From Luteolibacter sp. (GTDB lineage: Bacteria; Verrucomicrobiota; Verrucomicrobiia; Verrucomicrobiales; Akkermansiaceae): 44,936 bases of DNA. Numbering within the stretch: position 1 is the first letter of the stretch; each line of letters starts with the position of its first letter. The position numbers and the translations under genes were made by a program. Of the stretch, positions 18,724 to 28,012 are shown in pieces. Location of the stretch: NCBI GenBank assembly GCA_030828305.1, contig JAURCU010000008.1:1-44936 (forward strand). Direction: 5' to 3'. Below the pieces are notes generated by a model. The model ran no database searches. It saw nothing but the letters and a program-made list of their open reading frames with translations, and was not told where the DNA came from.

Positions 18724-20046
18724 CTATTGAGTCGTAAGGGTGAATTTTCCCCGGAAAAGATAACTGCCGGTGGACCCCCTATTGACGGGCCCATCAAACC
18801 AGCCGCCAGACGCATTGTGAAAAGAGAGCACAGGCTGGATTGCGCTCAGAAGGTCTGGTCCTGCCTCACCATCTAAAAAAACTGTGATTTCACGCAAGCT
18901 GATGAATCGGCTGTAGCTTCCACCGGTTTGGTTGATGAATACTCCGTTTGTTGGCACAATGGCATAGGAATCTATGCGGTTGGTTTGGCTGGAAGAATCA
19001 ATTAGCCCTGAGTCATCAGCTGTGGTTCCGTCAGCGTGGATGAACCGCCAAGTTCCTTTACCCGCTCCATCAAAGACAACTTTCAGTGTGCCGCCATTCA
19101 CAGAAAAATCGATGATGGTGCCCCCGGCCAGCACGTTTTGCGGCGCCTCAACAAGAGCAGAGTAATCAACTTGGGTGGAGAGGTAGAAACCTTTTGTTTC
19201 AGCCGCAATGCCATCAATATTGATTTCGTAGTTCGGATTGTTATCCATGGAAAACAACTTGCCGGCCAGGCTCCAATTCTCAAGGTCTGTTCCGTAATAG
19301 AGCGGATAGTCGAATTTGCGCGTGGTCTCCCATTTGAGAGAAAATGAGCCAGCTCCTGGGTCGTGGGCAATTTTCATTGGCAGAGATGTGACCACTGGCA
19401 AACCAAGTGATGGATCGTTGATGTCAAAAGAAGCGAGGTCTGGCCCTGATAGCGAAATGGATTCTATGATCACCGGGGTGTTGGGGATTTCTGCGGACGT
19501 GGGAAATGTTGTGCTGTCCTTGAAGCCATCAATTAGGCTGCGACTGTTTGGGTAGCTTGAATCGTTTATAATAAGTCCGAAAACGGAGTGTTTGTTATCC
19601 AGAAATGTGGGTTCGGATAAATTGATAAAAAACTGGGAGCCGTTTGTGAGTGCTCCGGAATTGGCCATTGAGACTGCGTATTCGACATGGCTGAGGCTTG
19701 GATGAAACTCATCCTGAAAAACATAACCCGGCCCGCCGCCACCGGTTCCCAGGGGATCTCCTCCTTGAATGATGAAATCATGATCAAGACGGTGAAAGCT
19801 TAGGCCATCGTAATAAGGACGGTTTACTTGCAGCTGTCCGGTTTCAGGATCGATCCAAGCACGCTTTCCTGTCGCCAAGCCGATGAAATTGGCAACAGTC
19901 CTGGGAGCCAGTTCATGATGGAGTTGGATGCGGAAAACACCCAGTGAAGAGGCTCCGTGTGAGACCTCAACATCAGCATAAATCTGCGCATGGCTGGTCT
20001 GTGCCATGCCAAGCATCAAAGTAGCAGTGATCAGAAAACGCTTCAT
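18724..20046 (-). CDS. Secreted cyclophilin-type peptidyl-prolyl isomerase with C-terminal extension
   Basis: This 440-residue protein has a signal peptide ([20 protein letters not shown]). Residues about 22-205 form a cyclophilin domain: [57 protein letters not shown] and HSVFG. The FHR and QFFI motifs contain the Arg and Phe residues that line the cyclophilin active site, so activity is plausible. The remaining 230 residues are a beta-rich extension with no motif I recognise; it contains [15 protein letters not shown], similar to the label-like C-terminal domains common in this phylum. The enzyme probably assists folding of exported proteins in the periplasm. It is transcribed alone, and a repeat copy lies directly upstream of its start. 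Confidence 0.88.
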   Translation of the reverse strand: MKRFLITATLMLGMAQTSHAQIYADVEVSHGASSLGVFRIQLHHELAPRTVANFIGLATGKRAWIDPETGQLQVNRPYYDGLSFHRLDHDFIIQGGDPLGTGGGGPGYVFQDEFHPSLSHVEYAVSMANSGALTNGSQFFINLSEPTFLDNKHSVFGLIINDSSYPNSRSLIDGFKDSTTFPTSAEIPNTPVIIESISLSGPDLASFDINDPSLGLPVVTSLPMKIAHDPGAGSFSLKWETTRKFDYPLYYGTDLENWSLAGKLFSMDNNPNYEINIDGIAAETKGFYLSTQVDYSALVEAPQNVLAGGTIIDFSVNGGTLKVVFDGAGKGTWRFIHADGTTADDSGLIDSSSQTNRIDSYAIVPTNGVFINQTGGSYSRFISLREITVFLDGEAGPDLLSAIQPVLSFHNASGGWFDGPVNRGSTGSYLFRGKFTLTTQ

Positions 20047-20091
20047 TTAGCAATTCTAAGGGTCCGCTGGTCTGATGGGAAAGTGCTGAAT

Positions 20092-20167
20092 GCTAGGTAT
20101 TTGCTTTTTCGCCATCAGCAGGCATGCACTCAACACACCGCTTCGGGAAGAGGAAATGGGGGCTTTG
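20092..20167 (+). repeat. Dispersed palindromic repeat, copy 5
   Basis: The head is TATTTGCTTTTTCGCC; the tail is CCGCTTCGGGAAGAGGAAAT then GGGGG. Its right half overlaps the 3' end of the blh gene and encodes that protein's last twelve residues and stop codon on the minus strand. Confidence 0.78.
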
Positions 20168-21059
20168 AAAAAGAATCCTGAATCTGGAGTAGGATGGCGT
20201 GAGGCAAGGTGAATGCAGAAACCATGAGAAGGTAACTGGCCGTCAGACTTGGGCCCGTTGCCTCCGCGGCACTTGCCAAGTACAACTGATACCAGATTGG
20301 GATGATCAACAGCGAGATCCCGGCGACAATGGCCCATCGCGCGGGTTTCAAAAAAAGATCTCCTTCGACGCAGAAACGTTCGTAAAGGTATCGCCAACTG
20401 TGCACTGCAATAAAATAGGACACCAAGAATAAGCTGGCGGGAAGAATGACAGCAAGCAAAGCAAGCAGGACGGTCTCACCCAATGAGATCAGGCGGCGTT
20501 TTCTCAGGTGAAGAAAAGTCTCCAAGGATAAAGCGATAATACCGACGACCAAGAAGAGTGCTTGCCATTGTTGTTCGAAGAGAAACGGTTTGTGGGAAGA
20601 TTGTGAAACCATTAACTCCATGATTTGGCCTGCTCCCTGAAAGTCGGCCGCAATGGGAAGCGAGACGATCCAAATACCCCGAAATAGTCCAAGGCTGACT
20701 CGGCGAGAATTCATTTTTGGTTCGATCCAGTAGGAATCAGCAATTCCCCAGTGCCAAGCGGTTAGGGAGAGAAACAGAAAAAGCGAAAAGACAGGCAACC
20801 GCTGCCACAGGCAGAGGTAGGCTACTACAATTAAGAGATAGAGGGCGATTTTAAGCCCGGTGGTGAGAGGGTTTCTGCTTTGGTCTTGAAGCCTCCAAAC
20901 GTCATAAGCTCCATGCGGCATCCCGATCAGCACGAAAGATGCGATCCATAGCCAGTGGGACTCAACTCCCACGGCATGGAACAAAATAATCCCGGCCAGC
21001 AGAGCGGCCGGGATTATCAGTGTTGCGTTATTTTTAGTTTTTAAAGTAGACGCTCCCAT
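20130..21059 (-). CDS. blh: Brp/Blh-family beta-carotene 15,15'-dioxygenase (retinal synthesis)
   Basis: This 309-residue, strongly hydrophobic protein has about nine or ten membrane helices. The family's conserved histidines are present: GMPHGAYD (His49), AWHWGIAD (His103), AVHSWRYLY (His220) and LPHAI (His287). These are thought to hold the iron that cleaves beta-carotene into two retinal molecules. The gene lies 36 bp after the rhodopsin gene on the same strand, which strongly supports the role of supplying the chromophore. No carotenoid synthesis genes are in the window. The final residues SKPPFPLPEAVC are encoded by a dispersed repeat copy, so the native C-terminus may have been replaced. 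The upstream ATG at 21059 lies just inside the gap after rhodopsin. Confidence 0.9.
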   Translation of the reverse strand: MGASTLKTKNNATLIIPAALLAGIILFHAVGVESHWLWIASFVLIGMPHGAYDVWRLQDQSRNPLTTGLKIALYLLIVVAYLCLWQRLPVFSLFLFLSLTAWHWGIADSYWIEPKMNSRRVSLGLFRGIWIVSLPIAADFQGAGQIMELMVSQSSHKPFLFEQQWQALFLVVGIIALSLETFLHLRKRRLISLGETVLLALLAVILPASLFLVSYFIAVHSWRYLYERFCVEGDLFLKPARWAIVAGISLLIIPIWYQLYLASAAEATGPSLTASYLLMVSAFTLPHAILLQIQDSFSKPPFPLPEAVC

Positions 21060-21095
21060 TCGGTCGAAGGATAGAGCTCTTCCACTTGATTGAAG

Positions 21096-21872
21096 CTAGT
21101 TGGTCCCAGCATCCATTTCTGCGAGGCCCTGGGCCCCTGCGAAACAAACCAGACCAAAACCAACCTTGTTGATGACATCGGCAACGTTGTAGCAGATTTC
21201 ACGGATGCTCTCACCGTCAGACCCTCCGAGGCTCATAAGGAAACCAATCGGGTAAATGCTCCAACCAACGACAATGAAAAGTCTCATGATATTGGCAGAA
21301 CGAGCAATCGGCGCGGGAGCTTCTTTGATCCGCTGCGAAACAGTGGTGTAGAGGGTTAAAACAATGAACGCCCATGCAGCGCAGCTGATGAGGTAATTGA
21401 TCCACCAAGCGCTCGAGCCAACTGCACTTTCTTCGGCAACCCAGGCGAAGACTAGCATGACAACTGCTGCCCCGACAAGGCTTCGCATGATGCCTTTGCC
21501 CTTCTGGCCAAGGCGAAGAAGCAGCGGGAATTCGAGGACCAAGAGAGGCACGGTGATGAACCAGTCAATGTATCGGTAGGCGGTGGGAAAGGCTGATAAT
21601 TCCTTGCCCTCGATTCGTGCTCCGTCGGCATTGAAAAGGCTGGCAACGCCTTCAACGTAGATTCCGGACATTTTAACGTAGTGGAAACAGGCCACTGCGC
21701 AGATGATGCCTGCCACCACATTTACGGATTGATAGGCTTTTGGTAGTTTTGGGATTGTCAGCCAGAAGAAGACAGCTCCAGCTCCCATGGCTACGATGCC
21801 AACCCAGAACAGGTACATCGTGATTCCTTCAATTGATAGACCCGCTTGCAGGGCCCGCATTGTTTCGCTCAT
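21096..21872 (-). CDS. Proteorhodopsin-type light-driven proton pump
   Basis: This 258-residue seven-helix protein has the helix C motif RYIDWFITVPLLVLEF. It carries the proton acceptor Asp103, Thr107 and the donor Glu114, which is the DTE pattern of outward proton pumps. Leu111 sits at the spectral tuning position (105 in proteorhodopsin), which predicts green absorption. His64 in CFHYVKMSG matches the His that pairs with the acceptor, and Lys236 in DVINKVGFG is the retinal Schiff-base lysine. The frame extends upstream to 22064, but those codons are mostly repeat sequence, so I start at the ATG at 21872 (MSETMRAL), which gives the usual family length. The blh gene follows in the same transcript, so light could drive proton export and ATP synthesis. 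Confidence 0.93.
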   Translation of the reverse strand: MSETMRALQAGLSIEGITMYLFWVGIVAMGAGAVFFWLTIPKLPKAYQSVNVVAGIICAVACFHYVKMSGIYVEGVASLFNADGARIEGKELSAFPTAYRYIDWFITVPLLVLEFPLLLRLGQKGKGIMRSLVGAAVVMLVFAWVAEESAVGSSAWWINYLISCAAWAFIVLTLYTTVSQRIKEAPAPIARSANIMRLFIVVGWSIYPIGFLMSLGGSDGESIREICYNVADVINKVGFGLVCFAGAQGLAEMDAGTN

Positions 21873-22014
21873 ATTATTATATGTTTGGGGTTTTTGATGA
21901 CGCTCTGGTGTGGCATGTGCCCGGCTAACGGATTTGGTGTCAGGGGGGATGACCAAAAGAGAGCAATAGATCATTAGGGCGGCCAGAAACCGATAAGTCA
22001 AACAATCTTTCACG

Positions 22015-22084
22015 TGCCGGGAATTTGCTTTTTCTCCCTCAGGCAGAATACCCTTGGAACCCACGCCCTAAAGAAGGTGGTTGG
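22015..22084 (+). repeat. Dispersed palindromic repeat, copy 6
   Basis: The head is GGGAATTTGCTTTTTCTCCC then TCAGGCAGAATACCC; the tail ends AAAGAAGGTGGTTGG. It lies between the divergent rhodopsin and metallophosphatase genes, 140 bp upstream of the rhodopsin start. Confidence 0.82.
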
Positions 22085-22139
22085 TTGAAAATTTGATGTA
22101 TCCGGCTGGGCAATTGATCAGTATCACTTTGATTCTCAC

Positions 22140-22985
22140 ATGAAGCCCAACCAGCTAGCCGCCATCCTCCTGTTCTGCATGACTGTGATCCCGGGTGTTG
22201 CGGAGCAAACACAGGAGCCCGCCAAGCAACCCTTCACCTTCATCCAGATCTGCGATCCGCAGCTCGGCAAGGGTGGCTACGAGCACGACCTCAAGACCTT
22301 TGAGCAAGCGGTGTTGCAATCCAATGTCCTTGAGCCGGACTTCGTTGTTATCTGTGGCGACCTGGTCTCCCGGCTCAACGAGCAATCGGTCAAGGACATC
22401 AACCGCATTAAAGCAGGCTTCACCATGCCGGCCCATTGTGTGCCGGGAAACCACGACGTGTTTTGGGGGCCGCAGGATAAGCGCAACAACATCAGTCAGC
22501 CGCAATCATTGGCCAACTACCGCAAGGCCTTCGGCAATGACTACTACTCCTTCGAGCACAAGGGTCATGTCTTTCTCTGTGCCAACTCCATGCTCTGGCG
22601 CACTGAGGTGGAGCTAGAAGAAGAGATCAAAAGGCACCACCAATGGGTGAAAGACACGCTTGCCGCTGCATCCAGGAGGGGGCAGTCGGTCTTCGTGGTG
22701 ATGCACCATCCGCTCTACGTCAAGGAACCCGACGAAAAGGATTCCGGCGTCAACCTGCCGCTGGAAAAGCGCAAGGAGTTGCTCGCCTTGTTCGAGAAGC
22801 ACGGCGTGGTGGCGGTGCTGACGGGCCATGCCCACCGCATCATCATCAACAACCATAAGGGCATCCAGATGGTGACGGGAGAAGCGACCAGCACCACCCA
22901 CGGAGCCAAGGTGGGATTTCGACTATGGCACATCGGAGCCAAACGTCCCTACAAGCACGAGTCTGTCGCGCTAGAAGGCTTTTGA
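22140..22985 (+). CDS. Secreted calcineurin-like metallophosphoesterase
   Basis: This 281-residue protein has a signal peptide (MKPNQLAAILLFCMTVIPGVA). The metallophosphatase motifs appear in order: DPQ (Asp39), CGD (about 73), PGNHD (102-106), MHHP (188-191) and GHAH (229-232). Together these make the two-metal centre of the calcineurin-like family. The substrate is unknown; relatives in this phylum act on phosphoesters outside the cytoplasm. The gene stands alone, diverging from rhodopsin and converging with the sialidase gene, with a 31-base gap. Both the length and the set of motifs are complete, so the enzyme is probably active. Confidence 0.88.
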   Translation: MKPNQLAAILLFCMTVIPGVAEQTQEPAKQPFTFIQICDPQLGKGGYEHDLKTFEQAVLQSNVLEPDFVVICGDLVSRLNEQSVKDINRIKAGFTMPAHCVPGNHDVFWGPQDKRNNISQPQSLANYRKAFGNDYYSFEHKGHVFLCANSMLWRTEVELEEEIKRHHQWVKDTLAAASRRGQSVFVVMHHPLYVKEPDEKDSGVNLPLEKRKELLALFEKHGVVAVLTGHAHRIIINNHKGIQMVTGEATSTTHGAKVGFRLWHIGAKRPYKHESVALEGF

Positions 22986-23016
22986 TGGGGAGTGGACCGA
23001 CAGACCTGCCAATGAC

Positions 23017-24222
23017 TCACTGATTGGAGACTTTTTTCCAGTCATCACTGAGTGTCACTTTCGAGGATTTTTTTGCTTTCGCGTCCAATTCTTTCAAAGT
23101 GAACCGAACGCACATGATGTATGGCGCCTCGCCCTTGGTCCAGTGACCATAGGTGACGGTGACAAACGTGCCGTCAGGAAGGACTTCGACGCCAGGATAG
23201 GTCGTATCATGCCCTTTTTTATTGTCCATGATTCGGACGACATATTGGCCCGGATTGCCACTCTCAAGATCATCCCAGGTCCCGACCCAACCGGACCAGT
23301 CACCTGCGTTGGGCATGGGGCCGGTCACCTCTCCGGAGCCCATCACTTGGTTGCCGGGAGAGATGCCGCGGAAGGATATGAAGAGGCGCCCGTCGGGTCC
23401 GTATTGTCCAGTATGGCGGTCGCCGGTGAGTGAGAGCGGAAGCTCACGGGGTTCGCTCCAGCTTTCACCTTCGTCATCGGAAAAGATGATATGGGAATTC
23501 TTGCTACGAGAATTTTCGCGAAGCAGGACTGCGAGTCGTTTGCCGTCCGGTGAACGAATGATTCCTGGTTCGCAGAGATGAATTTTTGAGGACTCTTGAA
23601 TGACTTTAGGCTTCGACCAGGTCAATCCACCGTCGGTGGAATTGGTTTGGAGCAGCTTGAAGTGAACTGGCTTTGCGCGCTTCGCGTCTGGTTCCAGAAA
23701 ACGGCCATCGTCATGAAAAAGGCAAAAGTAATGTCCGGGTTTTCCTCGCACTTCCATGTGGCAACCCATCGCAACGATTCCACCAAAGTCGCCAATTGCT
23801 TCCAGTTCGGTCCAAGTGGCACCCTCATCTTCGGAGACCGACATCCGAATGGGATGTAGGCCGGAGAACATGATGATGCGTTTTTTCCCGCTGGCATCAG
23901 TCATCCGGTGGAGGGTGGGCACCTCTTTCGAGGTAAGCCAGGACTTCGGGGTCGGGAGACGTTCGGACCAAGTCTGGCCACCATCGGTCGATCGCTTATA
24001 AACAATTCCTCCACGGCCATGGCCCTTTGGAAAAACGGTTAAAATGGTCCTTCCGTCATCCAGCAAGCAAGTCGTTGGATGGCCGAGATATTGTCCTACT
24101 TCGTGATCGACCAGCACCTGTCGATAGTAGTCATCGGCAAGATCAATGAAGGGAATTTGGTGAGCCGCTGCCAGAGCCATGCTCAGGATGGTGGCGATCA
24201 TGAGTGAGGTGAAGGATCGCAT
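23017..24222 (-). CDS. Secreted sialidase (BNR/Asp-box) family protein
   Basis: This 401-residue protein has a signal peptide (MRSFTSLMIATILSMALAAA). Four Asp boxes are visible: STDGGQTW, SEDEGATW, STDGGLTW and SDDEGESW. Their spacing fits a six-bladed sialidase propeller. The sialidase Arg motif is not as clear as in the enzyme at 5428; the stretch GHPTTCLLDDGRTILTVFP occupies its place. It may be an exo-alpha-sialidase or a related glycosidase of this fold. It is a single gene, divergent from the PP-loop gene. With the larger enzyme at 5428 it suggests use of sialylated glycans. Confidence 0.8.
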   Translation of the reverse strand: MRSFTSLMIATILSMALAAAHQIPFIDLADDYYRQVLVDHEVGQYLGHPTTCLLDDGRTILTVFPKGHGRGGIVYKRSTDGGQTWSERLPTPKSWLTSKEVPTLHRMTDASGKKRIIMFSGLHPIRMSVSEDEGATWTELEAIGDFGGIVAMGCHMEVRGKPGHYFCLFHDDGRFLEPDAKRAKPVHFKLLQTNSTDGGLTWSKPKVIQESSKIHLCEPGIIRSPDGKRLAVLLRENSRSKNSHIIFSDDEGESWSEPRELPLSLTGDRHTGQYGPDGRLFISFRGISPGNQVMGSGEVTGPMPNAGDWSGWVGTWDDLESGNPGQYVVRIMDNKKGHDTTYPGVEVLPDGTFVTVTYGHWTKGEAPYIMCVRFTLKELDAKAKKSSKVTLSDDWKKVSNQ

Positions 24223-24466
24223 GGAGAGGAATTAGACCTTTTGACAAGAAAAGACAAGTCCACGAAAAAAGATTCCGATGAAAACTGTCTCATCCCGTGG
24301 GCCTTGCATCGCATGGGGTATTGCCCTGTTGGACCATGGGATATCGGTGATTGAGGCGCACGGCTGAATCTCTACAGCAGCCTTTCAAATGAAAATACCG
24401 TTGTTGATAGACCTTGGAATAAGAAAATTCCACAAACATTACGCAGTGATATAATCACCCAGCCCC

Positions 24467-25681
24467 ATGATCATCAGCAAACCAGAAATTACGGAAGAAC
24501 AAGACGATGTCTGCCTGTCGGCGACAATCCGAATTGAACGCAAAGGCATCACACTTCCCGATAGGCTCTGGTTCAAGATTCCCAAGCAGCACGCCGGGAA
24601 TATTCATGCCGGGGCGGACGCCTTTGTTGTCGCGATGCTGCCTTCAGCAATGAATGTTGGTGAAAACATCTTGGTAGAGGGTTCGGTATCCCCCAAGTTG
24701 GCATTCGGACTGGATCACTACCAGCACATGCAGAACCTGTGGTGGCCCGAACTCTTTTCGCGAGTCCGCATCAGCTTTTCCGGATACGAAGCTCGAACTG
24801 CCAGCAGAGAGAAGGCTGTTGGGGTTGCTTTTTCTGGGGGAGTAGACTCTTCATACACGCTCTGGAAACATCTTCCCGAGAATGAAACCACTCCGGGATT
24901 TGCGATCACCCATGCGCTTGTCATCAATGGCTTTGACAAGGATACCGACCTGAATCTCGAGGGTTCTTTTCGAAAGTTACGGCAGACTTATGAGCCGGTG
25001 CTCAAATCCCATGGGGCTGAGTTTGTCTCGTTGAGAACCAACATACGTAGTTTTCGCGAGGCCATCAAAATGCCGGGTACTGGACTTGAGAAAAGCTACG
25101 GAGTTGCCTTGGCTGCTGCAGTGCTTGCCTTGGGTGGTTTTTACTCAAGATTCTATATTCCGGGATCAGCGCGGCTTCCGAGGGATGCGCATCATCCTGA
25201 AGGAACCCATCTTTTGTTAGATTCCTGGCTGAGCAGTGAATCTGTCGATTTCATTCATGATGGTGCGGATGTCACACGGGTGGAAAAGACCCTTGCAATT
25301 TCAGCATGGCCCGCCATGCACCAATGCTTGAGAGTCTGCATTGATAAACCCGCATACAGCCCGTCTACTGGAGTGGTTGAAAACTGCTGCCGATGTGAGA
25401 AGTGCCTACGCACGATGATAGTCCTTGAGGCAATGGGGGAAATTGGCAAGTTCGACACCTTTCCCGATCCCATAGATTTGAATTTGATTCGGAAGCTGAT
25501 CTTCAAGGCCGACTCCGCATACCTCTTCAGTCAGGAGAATCTCGAGCTTGCCAAGCGGGAGAACCGCGCGGATTTGGCTGCTGCCATTCAACACGCGATA
25601 CGCTGCAGTGACTGGAAGCGGTCCAGTGTGCGCAAAAGGATCTCGAAGCGCCTTAGGGGCCGCAGAAGGTCGATTCTGTGA
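24467..25681 (+). CDS. PP-loop (adenine nucleotide alpha hydrolase fold) protein of unknown substrate
   Basis: This 404-residue cytoplasmic protein has an N-terminal domain of about 110 residues, then the PP-loop AFSGGVDSSYTLW (SGGVDS at 123-128). That loop binds the pyrophosphate of ATP in enzymes that adenylate their substrate, such as tRNA thiolases, QueC and asparagine synthetase. Near residue 307 it has NCCRCEKCLRTM, a cluster of four Cys that could bind zinc or a metal cluster, as in QueC. The C-terminus is Arg-rich (RKRISKRLRGRRR). Similar proteins occur near polysaccharide genes, but here the gene is alone. The substrate is not predictable from sequence. It is complete, with ATG at 24467 and a 244-base gap before it. 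Confidence 0.65.
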   Translation: MIISKPEITEEQDDVCLSATIRIERKGITLPDRLWFKIPKQHAGNIHAGADAFVVAMLPSAMNVGENILVEGSVSPKLAFGLDHYQHMQNLWWPELFSRVRISFSGYEARTASREKAVGVAFSGGVDSSYTLWKHLPENETTPGFAITHALVINGFDKDTDLNLEGSFRKLRQTYEPVLKSHGAEFVSLRTNIRSFREAIKMPGTGLEKSYGVALAAAVLALGGFYSRFYIPGSARLPRDAHHPEGTHLLLDSWLSSESVDFIHDGADVTRVEKTLAISAWPAMHQCLRVCIDKPAYSPSTGVVENCCRCEKCLRTMIVLEAMGEIGKFDTFPDPIDLNLIRKLIFKADSAYLFSQENLELAKRENRADLAAAIQHAIRCSDWKRSSVRKRISKRLRGRRRSIL

Positions 25682-26107
25682 TTCAAATTCCGGGGATTAG
25701 TTTCTCACACGCTGGAAGAGCGCCCAGGAGAACCCCGGACCATAAAGGGGCAAATAGGTTGGGATCAAAGCGGCATTGTATCGCACTGCTACCTGCACTT
25801 CTGGAAGCGGTGGTTTTGCTTGCGAACACCTCAACAGGGCCGAGACGCGAGATCTTGAGACGCGAGATCTTGAGACGCGAGATCGTGCCGACCGCTTGGC
25901 GCGCCACCTTGGTCATGACCAGTAATACCAAGTTGAATCTTTCCTGGGTCCTCGCCCAATCCGGGACCCAAACCCGTGGGCAAGACCAACTGGTGCTTGC
26001 GAAGTGTGATGGAGAACTTGGTTACTCCAATGGCGGATGATACAGGCTTTGGGGCCAGAGCGATATTGACAACTGACGCATCAGGATCAATCAGCGCAAG
26101 GAACGCC
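25682..26107. other. Intergenic region with tandem repeat and hairpin
   Basis: These 426 bases separate two genes and contain no gene I can support. They hold three copies of a 15-base unit and, further right, an inverted repeat TGGGTCC / GGACCCA with a 12-base loop near 25950-25972. Short frames on both strands show no known motif. The region may be decayed coding sequence. Confidence 0.45.
25842..25886. repeat. 15-bp tandem repeat, three units
   Basis: Three adjacent units of GAGACGCGAGATCTT are present; the last ends in GT instead of TT. The unit length is a multiple of three, and on the minus strand it reads as a repeated five-residue peptide (LKISR), a hint of former coding sequence. 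Confidence 0.9.
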
Positions 26108-27841
26108 TCAAGGACTCGTTACATCAGGCAAATTCGTTATGACTATGTCATGCCGATAATCTTCATGTTGAATGCTTAGCGTTGCACGATCCACATAGGG
26201 TTGATTTGCATCAAAACGAAACTGGATGATGGCATCAGTTCCATTATTGACCGGCGCTTTTAGCAAATTTAGGTAAGGGTCCGAAGATTGCCAATCTGCT
26301 AGATGATTCACGGTGATGATATCGCCCGTGTTGTAAATGGCCTTCAAGTTGATTGTATAATAGCGGCCTGCGGGACTTTCCGATAGAGAGTAGGTGTTAA
26401 AATCGATCTCCGCAGTGTCTTGGGGCAAGAAATTGAGCATTCGATACCCCGCTCGATTTGGATCTGGTATCCAGTAATCATAACGATAATCAACAATGGC
26501 AGGAGTTATATTCAGCTTTTCAACATCAAAGGTCATTTTTTCTCCCGGATCTGATATATTATAAATCCGGTAGCCTCCGATGGTGAATTCATCTTGATAA
26601 TCCTTGAAGCGATAGTAGCTGGAAAAATCATAATTCATGACATCCGGGTCCGTCCTTAAAAGCCGCCTGAACTCAACGACCTTTGTCGCAATTAGCCCGC
26701 CACTGTGGCCTTCTGCGAACGGAAGACTTGAATCGTAGCCTTCTTTCGTACGATTTTCGATCAACACATACCCATCTATTGAAGGCAAGCGAACTACATT
26801 ATAATGAGGCGACACTGCCGAATAGAGAGGAACTTGGTTCAGACTCGCGCTGACGGTCATAGGTTCAACAAAACCAGCTCTTATTTTGGAGTCGGCACTC
26901 AAATGGGTCGGACGAGTACCCCATTTTGAATATGTATTCGTAAATTTAGTGATCGTTGGATCCTCGTTATAGGCGCCCGTTCCCATCATGGTCGTGCCCG
27001 AAGCATCCTGTCCGTGATCGAGATTGAAAATGTGGTGCCCGAGCTCATGAATGTTCACACCGATGCTTGAGTAATCTGAAAGTGTCCTGGTGAACTTTTC
27101 GATCTTCACACCATCGACATCATGATTGATCAGAATGTTTGCCTCTGCCCCAGCCCCTGAAATCCTGCTGTAAGGTAAGTTAACAACGAATAAAATAGAT
27201 AGCTCTTGGTTACTAATTTTGGCATCGGAATTAACATCATAGGAGGACAGATCCATGTATGGTGAAACTTTATCGAGAGCTTCCGGAATCCACGCTTTAA
27301 CGTCATGCCTATCAACTGTAGGCGCCGCTTCTTCCAGTCGCACATGTATGACGCCATTGTTTGGAATGCCATAGCTTTCAGAAGCCGCTTGCATTTGAAA
27401 AATTCCATTGGATACCTCATTCCAATAATGATTCCCCTCACCTTGCTCCAAGCCGAACATCATCTGGGCCCAGGAATCTTCATTGGAGCGCTCTGGATTG
27501 ACGACGTTAGCCGGGAATTGAGTGTCGGAAAAATCGAGCAGCACGATCAATACAGGTTTTGTGAAATGAGGTGTCTGCTTAAGTCTGTAAAATTTGGAAC
27601 CCACTCCCAATGTATCGGAGAAAACACGACCGCCATCAGGCAATTCGACCAAAGTTTCTCCTTTAGGTAACCAATGCAACAAATCTCGCGAATATTGTAT
27701 GTCTACTTTTGTTTGCTCTGGCTGATCATCAAAAAACACATCAATGCCACGCTCTGTCACGTAAATACGCCCCATGCTAAATGAAGCAAGGTGAGTCATA
27801 GACAGAATGACTGTTAAAAAGAATCGATGTGAGGATTTCAT
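26108..27841 (-). CDS. Secreted M6-like (immune inhibitor A type) metalloprotease
   Basis: This protein of about 577 residues has a signal peptide (MKSSHRFFLTVILSMTHLASFSMG). The zinc motif HELGHHIFNLDH lies at about residues 265-276, with HExxH and a following Asp/His that fits the M6 layout. GTTMMGTGAYNE follows, with the Met-turn-like MMG. A dockerin- or EF-hand-like loop (YDVNSDAKISNQEL) lies at about 200-214. The C-terminal half is beta-rich with many aromatics and may bind a substrate. By family knowledge M6 enzymes are secreted proteases. The frame opens at a TTG at 27850, but I prefer the ATG at 27841. It is a single gene, with a repeat copy directly upstream. Confidence 0.8.
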   Translation of the reverse strand: MKSSHRFFLTVILSMTHLASFSMGRIYVTERGIDVFFDDQPEQTKVDIQYSRDLLHWLPKGETLVELPDGGRVFSDTLGVGSKFYRLKQTPHFTKPVLIVLLDFSDTQFPANVVNPERSNEDSWAQMMFGLEQGEGNHYWNEVSNGIFQMQAASESYGIPNNGVIHVRLEEAAPTVDRHDVKAWIPEALDKVSPYMDLSSYDVNSDAKISNQELSILFVVNLPYSRISGAGAEANILINHDVDGVKIEKFTRTLSDYSSIGVNIHELGHHIFNLDHGQDASGTTMMGTGAYNEDPTITKFTNTYSKWGTRPTHLSADSKIRAGFVEPMTVSASLNQVPLYSAVSPHYNVVRLPSIDGYVLIENRTKEGYDSSLPFAEGHSGGLIATKVVEFRRLLRTDPDVMNYDFSSYYRFKDYQDEFTIGGYRIYNISDPGEKMTFDVEKLNITPAIVDYRYDYWIPDPNRAGYRMLNFLPQDTAEIDFNTYSLSESPAGRYYTINLKAIYNTGDIITVNHLADWQSSDPYLNLLKAPVNNGTDAIIQFRFDANQPYVDRATLSIQHEDYRHDIVITNLPDVTSP

Positions 27842-27864
27842 GAATTTCAATTATCTTGTTAGGT

Positions 27865-27936
27865 ATGATGAATTTCTTTTTTATCCCCGGCGAGAATGCC
27901 AACTAGCACCTGACTTCAGAAGGGTAAAAAGGGTCC
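27865..27936 (+). repeat. Dispersed palindromic repeat, copy 7
   Basis: The head is GAATTTCTTTTTTATCCCC then GGCGAGAATGCC; the tail is ACTTCAGAAGGGTAAAAAGG. The arms CTTTTTTATCCC and GGGTAAAAAG pair well. It lies between two minus-strand genes. Confidence 0.8.
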
Positions 27937-28012
27937 TTCTACATATGTTAGATACACTTTGTGTTATCACTTTAATTTCAGGGGGTCAAGTTCTGGAAAT
28001 TCTCCATGGTGC

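Noticed and set aside
21873-22064. N-terminal extension of rhodopsin to 22064
   Set aside because: The first residues (MGSKGILPEGEKAN) are encoded by the dispersed repeat, and the extension has no rhodopsin similarity. The ATG at 21872 gives the usual length.
25842-25886. CRISPR array
   Set aside because: The 15-base units are directly adjacent with no spacers.
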